From: Streptomyces marokkonensis
GTDB lineage: Bacteria; Actinomycetota; Actinomycetes; Streptomycetales; Streptomycetaceae
Direction of reading: 5' to 3'
NCBI RefSeq assembly: GCF_008312835.1
Contig: NZ_VSKS01000002.1
Span: 62,001 to 126,000, forward strand
Length of the DNA stretch: 64,000 nucleotides
The position numbers and the translations under genes were made by a program. The notes below the pieces were generated by a model. It was not told where the DNA came from, did not search any database, and saw nothing but the letters and a program-made list of their open reading frames with translations. Position 1 is the stretch's first letter; every line of letters starts with the position of its first letter. Of the stretch, positions 1 to 8,439 are shown in pieces.

Positions 1-1119
1 GAGATCGCCCGCTGGACGGCCGCGATGATCGCCTCCGGTGAGCGCATGGACTTCTCGTCCCTGTCCCGCCCGACCGCCGACAAGCACTCCACCGGAGGCG
101 TCGGCGACAAGATCACCCTCCCGCTGGCCCCCCTCGTCGCGGCCTGCGGCGCGGCTGTCCCGCAGCTGTCCGGCCGCGGCCTCGGCCACACCGGCGGCAC
201 GCTCGACAAGCTGGAGTCCATCCCCGGCTGGCGCGCCCTGCTCTCCAACGAGGAGATGCTGTCCGTGCTGGACGGCACCGGCGCGGTGATCTGCGCGGCC
301 GGCGACGGGCTGGCCCCCGCCGACAAGAAGCTCTACGCGCTCCGCGACGTGACCGGCACGGTCGAGGCGATCCCGCTGATCGCCTCCTCGATCATGTCGA
401 AGAAGATCGCGGAGGGCACCGGCTCCCTGGTGCTGGACGTGAAGGTCGGCACGGGCGCCTTCATGAAGACGCTCGACGACGCCCGCGAACTGGCCCGCAC
501 CATGGTCGGCCTGGGCACCGACTCGGGCGTGCGGACGGTCGCCCTCCTGACCGACATGTCCACCCCGCTCGGCCTGACCGCGGGCAACGCGCTCGAGGTC
601 CGCGAGTCCGTCGAGGTCCTGGCCGGCGGCGGCCCGGCGGACGTCGTCGAGCTGACCCTCGCCCTCGCCCGCGAGATGCTCGACGCGGCCGGCCTGAAGG
701 ACGCCGACCCGGCCAAGGCCCTCGCCGACGGCTCCGCGATGGACGTCTGGCGCCGCATGATCGCGGCCCAGGGCGGCGACCCGGACGCGGAGCTGCCGGT
801 GGCCCGTGAGCGGCACGTGGTGAACGCCCCGGCCTCGGGCGTCCTGACCCGCCTCGACGCCTACGGCATCGGCGTCGCCGCCTGGCGCCTCGGCGCGGGC
901 CGCGCCCGCAAGGAGGACCCGGTGCAGGCGGGCGCGGGCGTCGAACTCCACGCCAGGCCCGGCGACCGGGTGACCGAGGGCCAGCCCCTCCTCACCCTCC
1001 ACACGGACACCCCGGACCGCTTCGACTACGCCCTCCAGGCGGTCGAGGGCTCGTACGACGTCGCCCCGGAGGGCACGGAGTTCACGGCGACCCCCGTGGT
1101 ACTGGAACGCATCGCCTGA
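1..1119 (+). CDS. deoA: Thymidine phosphorylase, 5' end outside the window
   Basis: This enzyme cleaves thymidine with phosphate to thymine and 2-deoxyribose-1-phosphate in the cytoplasm, feeding the phosphopentomutase/DeoC route encoded further along. The frame is open from base 1, so the N-terminus (probably 50-60 residues) is missing and the Met at base 25 is internal. Visible are the phosphate-binding segment KHSTGGVGDK (residues 28-37 of the fragment), the family signature SGRGLGHTGGTLDKLE (about 57-72), and a C-terminal PYNP-type domain with the YALQAVEG segment before the stop. It converges on the AEC permease gene. The family call is secure; thymidine versus general pyrimidine specificity is inferred from the usual actinobacterial assignment. 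Confidence 0.95.
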   Translation, partial: EIARWTAAMIASGERMDFSSLSRPTADKHSTGGVGDKITLPLAPLVAACGAAVPQLSGRGLGHTGGTLDKLESIPGWRALLSNEEMLSVLDGTGAVICAAGDGLAPADKKLYALRDVTGTVEAIPLIASSIMSKKIAEGTGSLVLDVKVGTGAFMKTLDDARELARTMVGLGTDSGVRTVALLTDMSTPLGLTAGNALEVRESVEVLAGGGPADVVELTLALAREMLDAAGLKDADPAKALADGSAMDVWRRMIAAQGGDPDAELPVARERHVVNAPASGVLTRLDAYGIGVAAWRLGAGRARKEDPVQAGAGVELHARPGDRVTEGQPLLTLHTDTPDRFDYALQAVEGSYDVAPEGTEFTATPVVLERIA

Positions 1120-1167
1120 CAGGCCGTCCGGGTGGGACCGGCGGCCCGCCGCCGGTCCCACCCGCCG

Positions 1168-2088
1168 TCACCCCAGCAGGGCCGCCACGGCCACCAGCAC
1201 CGGCACCGACAGCACCGTCGACACCAGGATCGCCTCCCGGGCCAGCCGCTCGCCCACGCGATAGCTGCTCGCATAGGTGAACAGGTTCTGCGCGGCCGGG
1301 AGGGCCGAGGTCACCACCACGTCCAGCAGATGCGCCCCGCGCAGCCCGAAGACACCCACCGCCAGCGCCCAGGCGACCAGCGGCTGGCCCACCGCCTTCA
1401 GCGCCACGGCGAGGAGGACGGCACCCCGGTCCCCGCCCCGCAGCGGCAGCGTGCTGCCGCGCAGCGAGATGCCGAACGCGAGCAGCACGGCCGGAACCGC
1501 CATGTTGCCTATCAGGACCACCGGGTCCAGGACCGGCCCGGGTATCTCCACACCGGCCGCCGACACCGCCACCCCCGCCAGCGACCCCAGCGCGATCGGG
1601 TTCCGCAGCGGCGTGAGCAGCCGCCGCCACAACGCCTGCTTCTCGCCCGCCGTCGACAGGTCCAGGATTGTCAGCGCCACCGGCGTGACCCCGACCAGCT
1701 GGAACAGCAGCACCGGCGCCACGAGCGAGGCGTCGCCCAGGACGTATACGGCGATCGGAATGCCGAGGTTGCCGGAGTTGACGTAGCTGGAGCACAGGGC
1801 GCCGATGGTGGTGCGGCCGACACCCCAGCCGCGTACGGCACCCACCGCGACGAAGACGCCCGCCACCGCCGCCGTGCTCAGCGCGGTGACCAGCAGCCGG
1901 TCCGAGAAGACCACCGACAGGTCGGCCCCGGCCAGGGTGGTGAACAGCAGGGCCGGCGACGCCACGTGGAACGCCAGCCTCGTCAGGACGTCGCGGCCCT
2001 GAGCGCCGAGGTGCCCCCGGCGGCCGATGACATAGCCGACGCCGATGACGACGGCGATCACCAGGAACCCGCTCAGCACCCCCTGCAC
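1168..2088 (-). CDS. AEC family transporter (auxin efflux carrier/malate permease-like)
   Basis: A 306-residue integral membrane protein of the AEC family, which exports or imports small organic acids in bacteria; no substrate can be read from the sequence. About ten hydrophobic helices run along the whole length, starting with FLVIAVVIGVGYVIGR, with helix-breaking NSGNLGIPIAVY in the middle, as in the family. I chose the GTG start at 2088 because GAGGAG lies six bases upstream and the first membrane segment begins at once. The open frame extends 33 codons further upstream, but that stretch is Pro/Arg rich and unlike a membrane N-terminus. It is divergent from the STAS gene and convergent with deoA. 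Confidence 0.85.
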   Translation of the reverse strand: MQGVLSGFLVIAVVIGVGYVIGRRGHLGAQGRDVLTRLAFHVASPALLFTTLAGADLSVVFSDRLLVTALSTAAVAGVFVAVGAVRGWGVGRTTIGALCSSYVNSGNLGIPIAVYVLGDASLVAPVLLFQLVGVTPVALTILDLSTAGEKQALWRRLLTPLRNPIALGSLAGVAVSAAGVEIPGPVLDPVVLIGNMAVPAVLLAFGISLRGSTLPLRGGDRGAVLLAVALKAVGQPLVAWALAVGVFGLRGAHLLDVVVTSALPAAQNLFTYASSYRVGERLAREAILVSTVLSVPVLVAVAALLG

Positions 2089-2254
2089 GGCGGCTCCTCG
2101 CGGCGGTGGGCGGCACCGGACACCAGGGGCTGAGCGGATCTGCGGCACATGCGGCCAACCCTCCGGGGCAGGTCGCGCCCGGGTCAATGTGATCCTCGCG
2201 GCGCCCCGCGCGATGAATTACGCGACCCCGGCCGGTCTACCGGTTGTGGACGCC

Positions 2255-2602
2255 ATGACACCGCCCGTACTCGTGATCAGCGGCCCTCTCACCCGGGACG
2301 AGGTGAGCGGGCCGTGCGACGCGCTGCGGGCACTCCTGGACGGCGGCGGGACGGGCGGGGTCGTCGTCTGCGACGTCGGCGGACTGGGGCCACCCGGGCT
2401 CGCCGCCGTGAACCTGCTCGCGCGGCTCCAGCTCACGGCCCGCCGCGCCGGGGGCCGGATACGGCTGCGCGACCCCTCCGCGGCGCTATGCGCCCTGCTC
2501 GACCTCGTCGGCCTCCGCTTCGAGATGGAGGGGCAGCCCGAACAGCGGGAACCACCGCTTGGTGTCCAGGAAGCAGTGGAACCCGGTGATCCGGCCGTCT
2601 GA
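2255..2602 (+). CDS. STAS-domain protein (anti-sigma-factor antagonist fold)
   Basis: A 115-residue single-domain protein resembling STAS/MlaB-type anti-anti-sigma or phosphorelay proteins. The beta-alpha pattern is visible: VLVISGPLTRDEV strand-helix, GVVVCDVGGLGPPGLAAVNLL as the core strand and helix, then GGRIRLRDPS. The usual phosphorylatable Ser/Thr at the start of the core helix is not obvious here (GPPGLA), so regulation by serine phosphorylation is doubtful. An in-frame ATG at 2213 is an alternative start, but the fold begins right after 2255. The last 117 bases run antisense into the 3' end of the convergent ECF sigma gene. A role as partner of that sigma factor is only suggested by position. 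Confidence 0.65.
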   Translation: MTPPVLVISGPLTRDEVSGPCDALRALLDGGGTGGVVVCDVGGLGPPGLAAVNLLARLQLTARRAGGRIRLRDPSAALCALLDLVGLRFEMEGQPEQREPPLGVQEAVEPGDPAV

Positions 2603-3502
2603 GATCTCCAGCACCTGCACCGCCCACGGCGTGAACCCGCCGGCCTCCGGGTCGGGCTTGTACTGCGCGAACCCCGGCAGCCCGTTGACCTCCACCGGCA
2701 CCAGCCGGGAGTTCGCGCAGGGGGAGCCGAGCGTCGTCATGAAACCCGTGATGTCGTCGGCGCCGGTCAGCCACAGGTCGAACGGCGGCATCGTCATGAT
2801 GGCGTCCTCGTGGAGCAGCGCGGTCAGCGCCGACATGTCGTACCCCTCGAACGCCGCCACGTAGCGCTCGAGCAGTTTCCGCTGCTCCTCGTCGAGCGGG
2901 TCGGACACCGACGCCTCGGCGCCGGGCTGACGCCGCTCGGCGAGCGTCGCCCGGGCCCGCTGGAGCGCGCTGTTGACCGACGCGACCGACGTGCCCAGCA
3001 GCTCGGCGACCTCGCTCGCCTTCCAGGCCAGCACCTCGCGCAGGATGAGCACCGCACGCTGCTTGGCCGGCAGCTGCTGGAGCGCGGCCATGAAGGCGAG
3101 CCGCACCGACTCCTTGGCGACCGCGGCCTCCGCCGGGTCGGCGGGCGTGGGCAGCACCCGGGAGTCGGGCATCGGCTCCAGCCACGTGTTGTCCGGGCGG
3201 GGCGCCAGCGCGGCCCGCGCCAGCGGTGTGGACTCGGTGAGATCCATCGGCCGGGCCCGCTTGTTGCCCGCCGTCAGCATGTCCAGGCACACGTTGGTCG
3301 CGATGCGGTACAGCCAGGAGCGCAGGCTGGAGCGGCCCTCGAACCTGTCGTAGCTGCGCCAGGCGCGGATCATGGTGTCCTGCACCGCGTCCTCCGCCTC
3401 GAAGGACGAGCCGAGCATCCGGTAGCAGTACCCGGTCAGTTCGACCCGGTACTCCTCCAGCCTGGCGTCCAGGTCGGTCGTCGTCGCCGTGCCGTTCGTC
3501 AT
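2486..3502 (-). CDS. ECF-type sigma factor with C-terminal SnoaL-like domain (SigG/SigJ type)
   Basis: A 338-residue RNA polymerase sigma factor of the extracytoplasmic-function class with an extra C-terminal domain. Region 2 spans about residues 15-85 (YCYRMLGSSFEAEDAVQDT, then SSLRSWLYRIATNVC). Region 4 is about 135-195, including AVLILREVLAWKASEVAELLGTSVASVNSALQRAR. Residues about 210-330 form an NTF2/SnoaL-like fold (YVAAFEGYDMSALTALLHEDAIMTMPP). In comparable ECF groups this extension replaces a cognate anti-sigma factor and controls activity in cis, so the absence of an anti-sigma gene fits. Its 3' end overlaps the STAS gene. The stimulus and target promoters are unknown. Confidence 0.9.
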   Translation of the reverse strand: MTNGTATTTDLDARLEEYRVELTGYCYRMLGSSFEAEDAVQDTMIRAWRSYDRFEGRSSLRSWLYRIATNVCLDMLTAGNKRARPMDLTESTPLARAALAPRPDNTWLEPMPDSRVLPTPADPAEAAVAKESVRLAFMAALQQLPAKQRAVLILREVLAWKASEVAELLGTSVASVNSALQRARATLAERRQPGAEASVSDPLDEEQRKLLERYVAAFEGYDMSALTALLHEDAIMTMPPFDLWLTGADDITGFMTTLGSPCANSRLVPVEVNGLPGFAQYKPDPEAGGFTPWAVQVLEISDGRITGFHCFLDTKRWFPLFGLPLHLEAEADEVEQGA

Positions 3503-3635
3503 CGTCCACCCACCCCATGTGGCGTCTTCGTGGCGCACTATCGCACCCACCACTCCGGAAGCTACCGCAGCCCACTGACAACGGCCCCTCGAGCGGGCGA
3601 ACGCCCAGGTCAGCACGGTGGGGCAGGAGTTCTTC

Positions 3636-3809
3636 CGCCCCGCCGCCCCTTCCCGTCCCGGCCCTGGAGGCTGCGCCCCCAGACCCCCCTTCCGGCCCTC
3701 GACGGGCCTCGTCCTCAAGCGCAGGACGGGCTGGTTGCAAGCCCCTCCGGCGTTCGAGGAGCGGGGGTCCGGGGGCACGCCCCCGGGGTCGGGAAGGGGC
3801 GGCGGGGCG
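3636..3809. repeat. Intergenic hairpin repeat, copy A
   Basis: This element fills most of the 314-base gap between the sigma factor and MFS genes. It is bounded by a perfect 20-bp inverted repeat (3636-3655 and 3790-3809) and contains an inner hairpin with arms CCGGGGGC/GCCCCCGG (3769-3786). Its core aligns with the reverse complement of the sequence at 50305-50413, downstream of a MarR gene. In both places it sits directly 3' of a minus-strand gene, so a transcription-terminator or 3'-end stabilising role is plausible. No coding function is apparent. Confidence 0.75.
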
Positions 3810-3816
3810 CGGGACG

Positions 3817-5100
3817 TCAGGCCGGCCGGACCACGGCCGCCCGCGCCGCCGCGCGCGTACCGGCCAGGGTGATCGCCGCGACCCCGGCCACGGCCACCAG
3901 GCCGACCCCCACCGTCCCGGCCCACCCACCGGCGTGGAAGGCCAGCGCACCCACCGTGCTCCCCGCGCTGGAGCCGACGTAGTAGGCGGACTGGTAGAGC
4001 GCGGCCGCCTGCGCCCGACCCACGTCCGCGGTCTTCCCCACCGCCGACGACGCCACCGCGTGCCCCGCGAAGAACCCCGCGGTGATCAGCACCAGCCCCA
4101 GCAGCACCAGCGGCAGCGACTCCGCCAGCGACAGCAGCAGGCCCGCCGCCGTGGTCCCGCCGCCCGCGTACAGCGCCCCCCGGCGTCCCAGCCGGCCCAC
4201 CAGCCGCCCCGCCGCCGAAGCCGAGACCGTGCCCACCAGATAGACCAGGAAGACCGAGCCGGCGATGCCCTGCGGCAGCGAGAACGGCGCCTCTGTCAGC
4301 CGGTACCCGACGACCGTGTACACACCGCCGAACACCGTCATGAACAGCGCGCCGATCGCGAACAGCCGCCGCAGCAGGGGGTTCGCCAGATGGCCCCGGA
4401 CCGTGCCGGCCAGCACGCGCGGCCGCAGCGAACCCGGCCGGAAGTGCTTCGGCGCCGGCAGCAGCAGCCGGAAGGCCACCGCGCACGCGACCGCGATCAC
4501 CCCGATCACCCCGACGGCGACCCGCCAGCCCCACTCCTGCGCCACCCAGCCGGTGATCACCCGGCCGCTCATCCCGCCGACGCTGTTGCCGGCCACGAAC
4601 AGCCCGATCGCCGTCACCAGCGCCTTGGGCGTGACCTCCTCCGCGAGATACGCCGTCGCCGAGGCGGGCAGTCCGGCCAGCGCCGCGCCCTGCAGCGCCC
4701 GCAGCGCCACCAGCACGCCCAGCGACGGGGCGAAGGGCACCAGCAGCCCCACCGTCACGGCGACAGCCAGGGAGACCGTCATGACCGTGCGCCGTCCGTA
4801 GCGCTCCGACAACGCGCTCATCGGCAGCACGAACAGCGCCAGGCCACCGGTCGCCGCCGACACCGTCCAGCTCGCGTCGCTCGCGCTCACCGCGAAGTCA
4901 CCGGAGACCAGCGGCAGCAGGGCCTGGGTGGAGTACAGCAGCGCGAACGTCGCGACACCCGCGAGGAACAGGGCGAGACTCATCCGGCGGTAACCGGGCC
5001 CGCCCGGGGACATCCGGGACCCGGAGACGGGCGGCTGGGCGGAGGGAACGGATGCGACGGCGCCCACGCTGGTGGACGCCCCGGTACTGGCGGGATTCAT
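3817..5100 (-). CDS. Major facilitator superfamily transporter (YnfM-like)
   Basis: A 427-residue MFS transporter of the drug-efflux type in the cytoplasmic membrane. After a cytoplasmic tail of about 45 residues there are twelve predicted hydrophobic helices. The loop 2-3 signature is present as LSERYGRRTVM, and its second-half counterpart as LVGRLGRRGALY. I chose the ATG at 5100 because the upstream extension overlaps the divergent promoter. It is divergent from a LysR regulator with 63 bp between the starts, the usual arrangement in which the regulator controls the transporter. Substrate unknown. Confidence 0.9.
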   Translation of the reverse strand: MNPASTGASTSVGAVASVPSAQPPVSGSRMSPGGPGYRRMSLALFLAGVATFALLYSTQALLPLVSGDFAVSASDASWTVSAATGGLALFVLPMSALSERYGRRTVMTVSLAVAVTVGLLVPFAPSLGVLVALRALQGAALAGLPASATAYLAEEVTPKALVTAIGLFVAGNSVGGMSGRVITGWVAQEWGWRVAVGVIGVIAVACAVAFRLLLPAPKHFRPGSLRPRVLAGTVRGHLANPLLRRLFAIGALFMTVFGGVYTVVGYRLTEAPFSLPQGIAGSVFLVYLVGTVSASAAGRLVGRLGRRGALYAGGGTTAAGLLLSLAESLPLVLLGLVLITAGFFAGHAVASSAVGKTADVGRAQAAALYQSAYYVGSSAGSTVGALAFHAGGWAGTVGVGLVAVAGVAAITLAGTRAAARAAVVRPA

Positions 5101-5163
5101 GCCTCGAAGGTAGGGACGGCCCCGCTCATCCGTCCAATGCACGGAATCGCCATAATCGTTCCC
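5101..5163. promoter_or_regulatory. Divergent MFS/LysR promoter region
   Basis: Only 63 bp separate the MFS and LysR start codons, so both promoters and the LysR-type operator must lie here or inside the 5' ends of the genes. The stretch around 5138-5160 is relatively A/T rich (GGAATCGCCATAATCGTTCC) and is the best place for the operator. The exact T-N11-A site cannot be assigned with confidence by eye. Confidence 0.45.
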
Positions 5164-6126
5164 ATGGAGCATCAGCGGAGGTCACGGAACCGGCTGTCAC
5201 AGAGCAGTGACACACGAGACACGGACGACATGTCGAGACTGCTCGCCCCCCGCCTCGCGCACTTCGCCGGCGTCGCCCGCACCGAGCACGTCACGCGCGC
5301 CGCCCAGGAGATGCAGGTACCGCAGTCCACCCTCTCCCGCGCGATGGTCCGCCTGGAACAGGACCTGGGCGTCGAGCTGTTCGCCCGCCACGGCCGCACG
5401 GTCTCCCTGACCCCCGCCGGCCGCACCTTCCTCACCTCCGTCGAACGCGCCCTCGCCGAGATCGGACGCGCCGCGGAGGAGGTGCGCGCCGACGCCGACC
5501 CCGCCACCGGCAAGGTCGCCTTCGGCTTCCTGCACACCATGGGCGCCGAGACCGTGCCCGGCCTGCTGCACGCCTTCCGTGCCGACCACCCGCGCATCCG
5601 GTTCAGCCTCGTCCAGAACTACGGTGAGGCCATGCTGGAGGGCCTCCGCGCGGGCGAACTCGACCTGTGCCTGACCTCCCCGGTGCCCGACGCCCCCGAC
5701 CTCGTCGCCCGCCGCCTCGACGAGCAGAAGCTGCGCCTGGTCGTCCCCGTCGACCACCGCCTCGCCGGCCGCCGCCGCATCCGCCTGGCCGAGGCCGCCG
5801 ACGAGACGTTCGTGACCCTGGAACCCGGCTACGGCCTGCGCCGCATCACCGACGACCTCTGCGCCCAGGCGGGCTTCAAACCGCGTATCGCCTTCGAGGG
5901 CGAGGAGGCCGAGACCCTGCGCGGACTGGTCGCCGCGGGCCTGGGCGTGGCCCTCCTTCCCCCGCCCCCGTTCCCCCGCCCCGGGGTGGTGGAGCTGACG
6001 GTGACGGCTCCCAGGGCGGCACGAGAGATCGGTGTGGCCTGGCTCGCCGGCCGTCCGGACACACCCCCGGTGGCCGCCTTCAAGAAGTTCCTGCTCAGTA
6101 AGAGGGGCACCTTGCTGCCGACTTGA
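5164..6126 (+). CDS. LysR family transcriptional regulator
   Basis: A 320-residue LysR-type regulator. The N-terminal winged helix-turn-helix lies at about residues 28-85 (HFAGVARTEHVTRAAQEM, QSTLSRAMVRLEQDLGVELF). The effector-binding domain starts near residue 110 (GKVAFGFLHTMGAETVPGLL) and runs to the end. The first 20 residues are Arg/Ser/Asp rich and outside the domain, so the Met at residue 23 could be the true start. Divergent from the MFS gene, which is its most likely target. The effector is not known. Confidence 0.92.
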   Translation: MEHQRRSRNRLSQSSDTRDTDDMSRLLAPRLAHFAGVARTEHVTRAAQEMQVPQSTLSRAMVRLEQDLGVELFARHGRTVSLTPAGRTFLTSVERALAEIGRAAEEVRADADPATGKVAFGFLHTMGAETVPGLLHAFRADHPRIRFSLVQNYGEAMLEGLRAGELDLCLTSPVPDAPDLVARRLDEQKLRLVVPVDHRLAGRRRIRLAEAADETFVTLEPGYGLRRITDDLCAQAGFKPRIAFEGEEAETLRGLVAAGLGVALLPPPPFPRPGVVELTVTAPRAAREIGVAWLAGRPDTPPVAAFKKFLLSKRGTLLPT

Positions 6127-6129
6127 GAG

Positions 6130-6260
6130 GGCATGACCGGCTGCCGGCGCAGGGGCCGGCGCCCCAGGGGCGCGGGGCCGTATCGATGCCCGGCTCCGCC
6201 GCGTGGGCGCGGCCGGCCACCGACGACCCGCGCAGTCGCAGGCCGGCAAACCACCCCAAC
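6130..6260. repeat. GC-rich intergenic sequence of an apparently common Streptomyces repeat type
   Basis: The short gap between the convergent LysR and hydrolase-fold genes contains segments such as CCCCAGGGGCGCGGGGCCGT and GGCTCCGCCGCGTGGGCGCG. From memory I associate these with a very abundant streptomycete intergenic repeat; this was not searched. It holds nested inverted repeats (for example CCGGCGCAGGGGCCGGCGCC) that could fold on either RNA strand and end transcription of both genes. No ORF is supported here. Confidence 0.45.
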
Positions 6261-6264
6261 GGCG

Positions 6265-7029
6265 CTACCGCCGCCGCAGTGACCTGCCGAACCCCGCCGC
6301 GAGCGGCATCCGCAACCCCAGCGGCGGAGGCGCCGCCAGGGCGTCCTGCACGGGACGCGAGAACGCCCGCCCGAACAGCGCCCCCATCACGAAGTCCTCG
6401 GCCAGCGCCATCACTTCGTCCCGGTACTGGCTCAATCCGTGCCCGTCCGAATGGACCTCGAACCGGCACACGTCCCGGTTCGCCTTCTTCGCCCGCGCCG
6501 CCAGCCGGAACGACAGCTCGGGGTCGGTCCGCGCGTCATTGGTGCCGTGCACGATCAGCACGCGCCGGCCGGCGAGCTGTTTCACCGGTTCGGGTGGTGC
6601 CGCCACGTCCTCCTCCGGCAGCCAGGGTGCCAGCGCCAGCACGGAGTTGACGGCCTCGTGGCCCCCCGCGCGGAGCGCGGCCCTGCCGCCCATGCCGAGG
6701 CCGACCAGGCAGACGGGGACGTCCCCGTAGCGTCGTACGGCCTCGTCGGCGGCCCAGGTGGCGTCGTGCGCGAGATGCGCCTCGCTGCCGTTCCAGCCCC
6801 GCCAGCGGTAGTGGACGACGTGGGCGGCGAGGCTCTGCTCCCTTCCCGCGCGGGTGAGACGGCGGCCGAGGCCCCGTACGGAGGCGGCCGCCCACAGGGG
6901 GGACGGCCGGCGGCTGGAGACCTCCTCGCCGCCCGGGAGCAGCAGCACCACACCGCTCACCGCCGTCGGCTCCGGGCCGAGCGCCCTCCCCAGCCGGGCC
7001 GTGCGAACCGGCGTCGCTTGCTGTGCCAT
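6265..7029 (-). CDS. Alpha/beta-hydrolase fold protein lacking the nucleophile serine
   Basis: A 254-residue cytoplasmic protein with an alpha/beta-hydrolase-like layout. A strand and oxyanion region appear as VSGVVLLLPGGEE, the nucleophile-elbow position reads VCLVGLGMGGRAA, an acid loop reads LIVHGTNDARTD and a C-terminal histidine lies in HSDGHGLSQY. At the elbow the expected G-x-S-x-G is G-L-G-M-G: the Ser position is a GGC glycine codon near 6690, so normal serine-hydrolase chemistry is unlikely. It may be a non-catalytic fold member or use another mechanism. It is divergent from adenosine deaminase, with 113 bp between starts. Function unknown. Confidence 0.75.
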   Translation of the reverse strand: MAQQATPVRTARLGRALGPEPTAVSGVVLLLPGGEEVSSRRPSPLWAAASVRGLGRRLTRAGREQSLAAHVVHYRWRGWNGSEAHLAHDATWAADEAVRRYGDVPVCLVGLGMGGRAALRAGGHEAVNSVLALAPWLPEEDVAAPPEPVKQLAGRRVLIVHGTNDARTDPELSFRLAARAKKANRDVCRFEVHSDGHGLSQYRDEVMALAEDFVMGALFGRAFSRPVQDALAAPPPLGLRMPLAAGFGRSLRRR

Positions 7030-7114
7030 GACAGAACATTCTCAGAAGCGTCGGTGTACGCGACCCGTCCGTGCGGTCACCGTTACGTATCGACGGATTC
7101 GCGCACCGAGTGAT

Positions 7115-7126
7115 CTACGCGCGTAG
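7115..7126. promoter_or_regulatory. Nucleoside-regulon palindrome CTACGCGCGTAG upstream of add
   Basis: A perfect 12-bp palindrome ends 16 bases before the add start codon and overlaps the likely ribosome-binding GTAGGAG. The same 12 bases occur upstream of deoC (18536-18547) and of the purine nucleoside phosphorylase gene (22444-22455). The position between promoter and RBS and the conservation at three related genes point to a repressor operator. The central CGCG dyad resembles LacI-family operators, but the regulator is not identified. Confidence 0.75.
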
Positions 7127-7142
7127 GAGTTAGAGTGCGGAG

Positions 7143-8300
7143 ATGACGAGCCAGACCATCGCGAACACCCCGACCGCGGACCAGATCCGCCGGGCGCCCA
7201 AGGTTCTGCTGCACGACCACCTCGACGGCGGGCTGCGCCCCGGCACCGTCGTCGACCTGGCCCGTGAGACCGGCTACACCGGTCTCCCCGACACCGACCC
7301 CGACAAGCTCGCCCTCTGGTTCCACCAGGCCGCCGACTCGGGTTCCCTGGAGCGGTACCTGGAGACGTTCTCGCACACCGTCGGCGTCATGCAGACCCGC
7401 GACGCGCTCGTCCGGGTCGCCGCCGAGTGCGCCGAGGACCTCGCAGGGGACGGCGTCGTCTATGCCGAGGTGCGCTACGCCCCCGAACAGCACCTCGAAG
7501 GCGGGCTGAGCCTCGAGGAGGTCGTCGAGGCGGTCAACGAGGGGTTCCGGCAGGGGGAGCGGCGCGCGAAGGAGAACGGCCACCGCATCCGGGTCGGTGC
7601 CCTGCTCACCGCGATGCGGCACGCCGCCCGCGCCCTGGAGATCGCCGAACTCGCCAACCGCTACCGGGACCTGGGCGTCGTCGGCTTCGACATCGCGGGC
7701 GCCGAGGCCGGCTACCCGCCCACCCGGCACCTCGACGCCTTCGAGTACCTGAAGCGGGAGAACAACCACTTCACCATCCACGCCGGTGAGGCGTTCGGGC
7801 TGCCGTCCATCTGGCAGGCCCTCCAGTGGTGCGGCGCCGACCGGCTCGGGCACGGGGTGCGCATCATCGACGACATCCAGGTCCACGACGACGGCACCGT
7901 CGAGCTCGGCCGGCTCGCCTCCTACGTCCGGGACAAGCGCATCCCGCTGGAGCTGTGCCCGAGCTCCAACCTCCAGACCGGGGCCGCCGCCTCGTACGCC
8001 GAGCACCCCATCGGTCTGCTGCGCCGGCTGCACTTCCGGGCCACCGTGAACACCGACAACCGCCTCATGTCCCACACGAGCATGAGCCGGGAATTCGAGC
8101 ACCTGGTCGGGGCCTTCGGTTACACGCTCGACGACATGCAGTGGTTCTCCGTCAATGCGATGAAATCAGCGTTCATTCCTTTCGATGAACGACTGGCCAT
8201 GATCAATGACGTCATCAAGCCCGGATACGCCGAGCTGAAATCCGAATGGCTGTTCCGGCAAACCGCCTCCACCAGCGGTTCCGTGGCCACGGAGGGCTGA
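7143..8300 (+). CDS. add: Adenosine deaminase
   Basis: This enzyme hydrolyses adenosine and deoxyadenosine to inosine and deoxyinosine, substrates of the purine phosphorylase encoded near 22 kb. The zinc site is visible: HDHLDGG (H24, H26), HAGEA near residue 213 with the catalytic Glu, a further His in GHGVRI, and the Asp in NTDNR near 303. At 385 residues it is somewhat longer than typical bacterial enzymes but normal for actinobacteria. The ATG at 7143 follows GGAG-type sequence and the CTACGCGCGTAG palindrome, so it is likely co-regulated with deoC and the purine phosphorylase. Confidence 0.95.
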   Translation: MTSQTIANTPTADQIRRAPKVLLHDHLDGGLRPGTVVDLARETGYTGLPDTDPDKLALWFHQAADSGSLERYLETFSHTVGVMQTRDALVRVAAECAEDLAGDGVVYAEVRYAPEQHLEGGLSLEEVVEAVNEGFRQGERRAKENGHRIRVGALLTAMRHAARALEIAELANRYRDLGVVGFDIAGAEAGYPPTRHLDAFEYLKRENNHFTIHAGEAFGLPSIWQALQWCGADRLGHGVRIIDDIQVHDDGTVELGRLASYVRDKRIPLELCPSSNLQTGAAASYAEHPIGLLRRLHFRATVNTDNRLMSHTSMSREFEHLVGAFGYTLDDMQWFSVNAMKSAFIPFDERLAMINDVIKPGYAELKSEWLFRQTASTSGSVATEG

Positions 8301-8439
8301 ACGCGGCCTTCTCGGGAAACGAGGAAACCAGCGGTGTTCACAATCCGTCCGCATTTCGATGTTTGCGGCGGGTGGTGCCGCGTGTTTACGGTCACAGCAC
8401 CGCTCACATCCCCGTATCCCATTTCGAGGACACATTTTC

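Noticed and set aside
25-1119. Start of deoA at base 25
   Set aside because: The frame is open to base 1 and the family needs about 50-60 more N-terminal residues; that Met is internal.
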